Of a DNA stretch of 43,421 nt, positions 42,699 to 43,421 are shown in pieces. Origin of the DNA: CAZAYP01 sp964489425 [NCBI: uncultured Verrucomicrobiota bacterium] (GTDB lineage Bacteria; Verrucomicrobiota; Kiritimatiellia; RZYC01); contig CAZAYP010000049.1 in assembly GCA_964489425.1 (NCBI GenBank), positions 1-43,421 on the forward strand, in the 5' to 3' direction. The position numbers were made by a program, and so were the translations under genes. Position 1 is the first letter of the stretch; every line of letters starts with the position of its first letter. The notes beneath the pieces were generated by a model, which saw nothing but the letters and a program-made list of their open reading frames with translations, had not been told where the DNA came from and searched no databases.

Positions 42699-43119
42699 TC
42701 ACTGGTTGATCGCCCGCACGGTATAGGCCGGCGGGCCATTAGGTCGGGGCGGGCGGCCGGGCCAGGTGATGCGGATGGGGCCCTGCAGGTCGGTGCGCCA
42801 CGCGGTCAGCCCGGCGGTGGCCAGGCGGCGCAAGACATTGGCGCCGGGATCGCCCATGCGGTTGTACTGGCCGACGCTGATGATCACGTCCCTCGGCGCC
42901 ACCAGGTTAAGCCACGGGCCATCGCAGGTGCCGGCGTGGCCGTGGTCGCCGGCCACCAGCACGGGCGCGGCGGGTTCGCAGGGCAGGCGCAGCAGGGCTC
43001 GCTCGACCGGGGCGCCGGCTAAAAAGAGTAACCTGCGGCTGGTCTTGAATCGCCCGCGGACGGCCGCTTTTCAACTGCCCGGTGACGGAGGAGGCGATCC
43101 CCGTGCCAAGGGCCGGCAC
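42699..43119 (-). pseudogene. Frameshifted fragment of a ComEC/MBL-fold-like protein
   Basis: The minus strand encodes LAGAPVERALLRLP, VLVAGDHGHAGTCDG, VIISVGQYNRMGDPGANVLRRL and AWRTDLQGPI. This matches the end of the metallo-beta-lactamase domain of ComEC/Rec2-type proteins (LLtGD...LKvpHHGS...vISVG..NrygHP...L...G....rTd..G). The usual HHG is DHG here. The frame is broken at a T5 run (43025-43021 on the minus strand): four Ts would join the upstream frame (IQDQPQVTL) to LAGAPVER. Upstream parts and a start are missing. Either a decayed fragment or a base-call slip in a truncated gene. Confidence 0.5.
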
Positions 43120-43421
43120 CTGGCGTATGCGTGATGCTGCGCGCCCCCTGCCCGCTGTTGAGCCAACAACTAGTGCATGTCAAAATATATCGTAGCCGTA
43201 GTCCGTTGCCCGGTATGCACGCCATCCCCTAACGGCGGGTCCGGCGGCCCCGCCCCACCTTGCTGCCCCGCTCATTCCGAAGGTAGGGCGCGGGCGCCGC
43301 ACGCGCCGTCTGATGGCTATGAAATAGGTTAATGCGCGATAAATTCCAAATTGTACATATGTACGCACTGACCCGAATGGCGCTTAGTTAAGTTTCCTCA
43401 GATTACGGGCGCGGCCTTTCC
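43120..43421. other. Right-edge region without a supported gene
   Basis: 302 bases with no credible coding frame; a 62-codon minus-strand frame here is Arg-rich with no motif. It contains the 12-bp perfect palindrome GTACATATGTAC (43353-43364) in an AT-rich pocket, a possible operator or promoter region of a gene lying beyond the window. Confidence 0.45.

Noticed and set aside
43180-43368. A 62-codon minus-strand frame at the right edge
   Set aside because: Arg/Gly/Ala-rich, no motif, and no ribosome site before its ATG in the GTACATATGTAC palindrome.

Overview
The window looks like a chromosomal piece of a GC-rich Gram-negative bacterium. It encodes Sec-exported proteins, an outer-membrane barrel ending in phenylalanine and FecR/CHASE2-type envelope signalling. 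The very large beta-helix proteins, the short YtVqY...FYRv-like C-terminal tail and the dispersed GC-rich palindromes suggest the Verrucomicrobiota/Kiritimatiellota (PVC) group. That placement is inference from protein style; no rRNA or other marker gene is present.

Layout. 1-2619: the edge of a small gene on the minus strand, then a cytoplasmic TPR protein and an exported endonuclease/exonuclease/phosphatase-fold lipoprotein. 2636-21860 (minus): three closely packed genes read in the order giant 5858-residue secreted protein, VanZ-like membrane protein with a C-terminal carbohydrate-binding-like domain, and family 2 glycosyltransferase. The giant protein is made of 13 units of 418-480 residues, each a parallel beta-helix followed by an Ig-like domain. 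21861-22323 is an AT-richer divergent promoter region. 22324-23727: a MATE transporter. 23751-29024 (minus): a second large secreted protein (beta-helix, eight BACON-like Ig domains, formylglycine-generating-enzyme fold).

29149-38548 (plus) is a five-gene envelope-signalling operon behind a good sigma70-type promoter: TPR outer-membrane barrel protein, FecR-domain protein, CHASE2 hybrid histidine kinase with two receivers and an Hpt domain, then two paralogous receiver-histidine kinases. All phosphorelay residues are visible, so the Hpt domain could pass phosphate to, or collect it from, the two soluble receiver-kinases. No DNA-binding output is encoded here.

38549-43421 is an accessory zone full of debris: REP-like palindromes in inverted orientation, a small exported protein of unknown role, two separate DUF433/DUF5615 toxin-antitoxin-like pairs, a membrane hydrolase remnant cut by an ISL3-like transposase tail, an internally deleted IS4-type transposase with a palindrome at its junction, and a frameshifted ComEC/MBL-like fragment.

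The best candidates for something undescribed are the giant 13-unit protein with its linked VanZ/CBM-like and glycosyltransferase genes, and the FecR-CHASE2-Hpt-receiver-kinase relay. No CRISPR array, tRNA or rRNA was seen.
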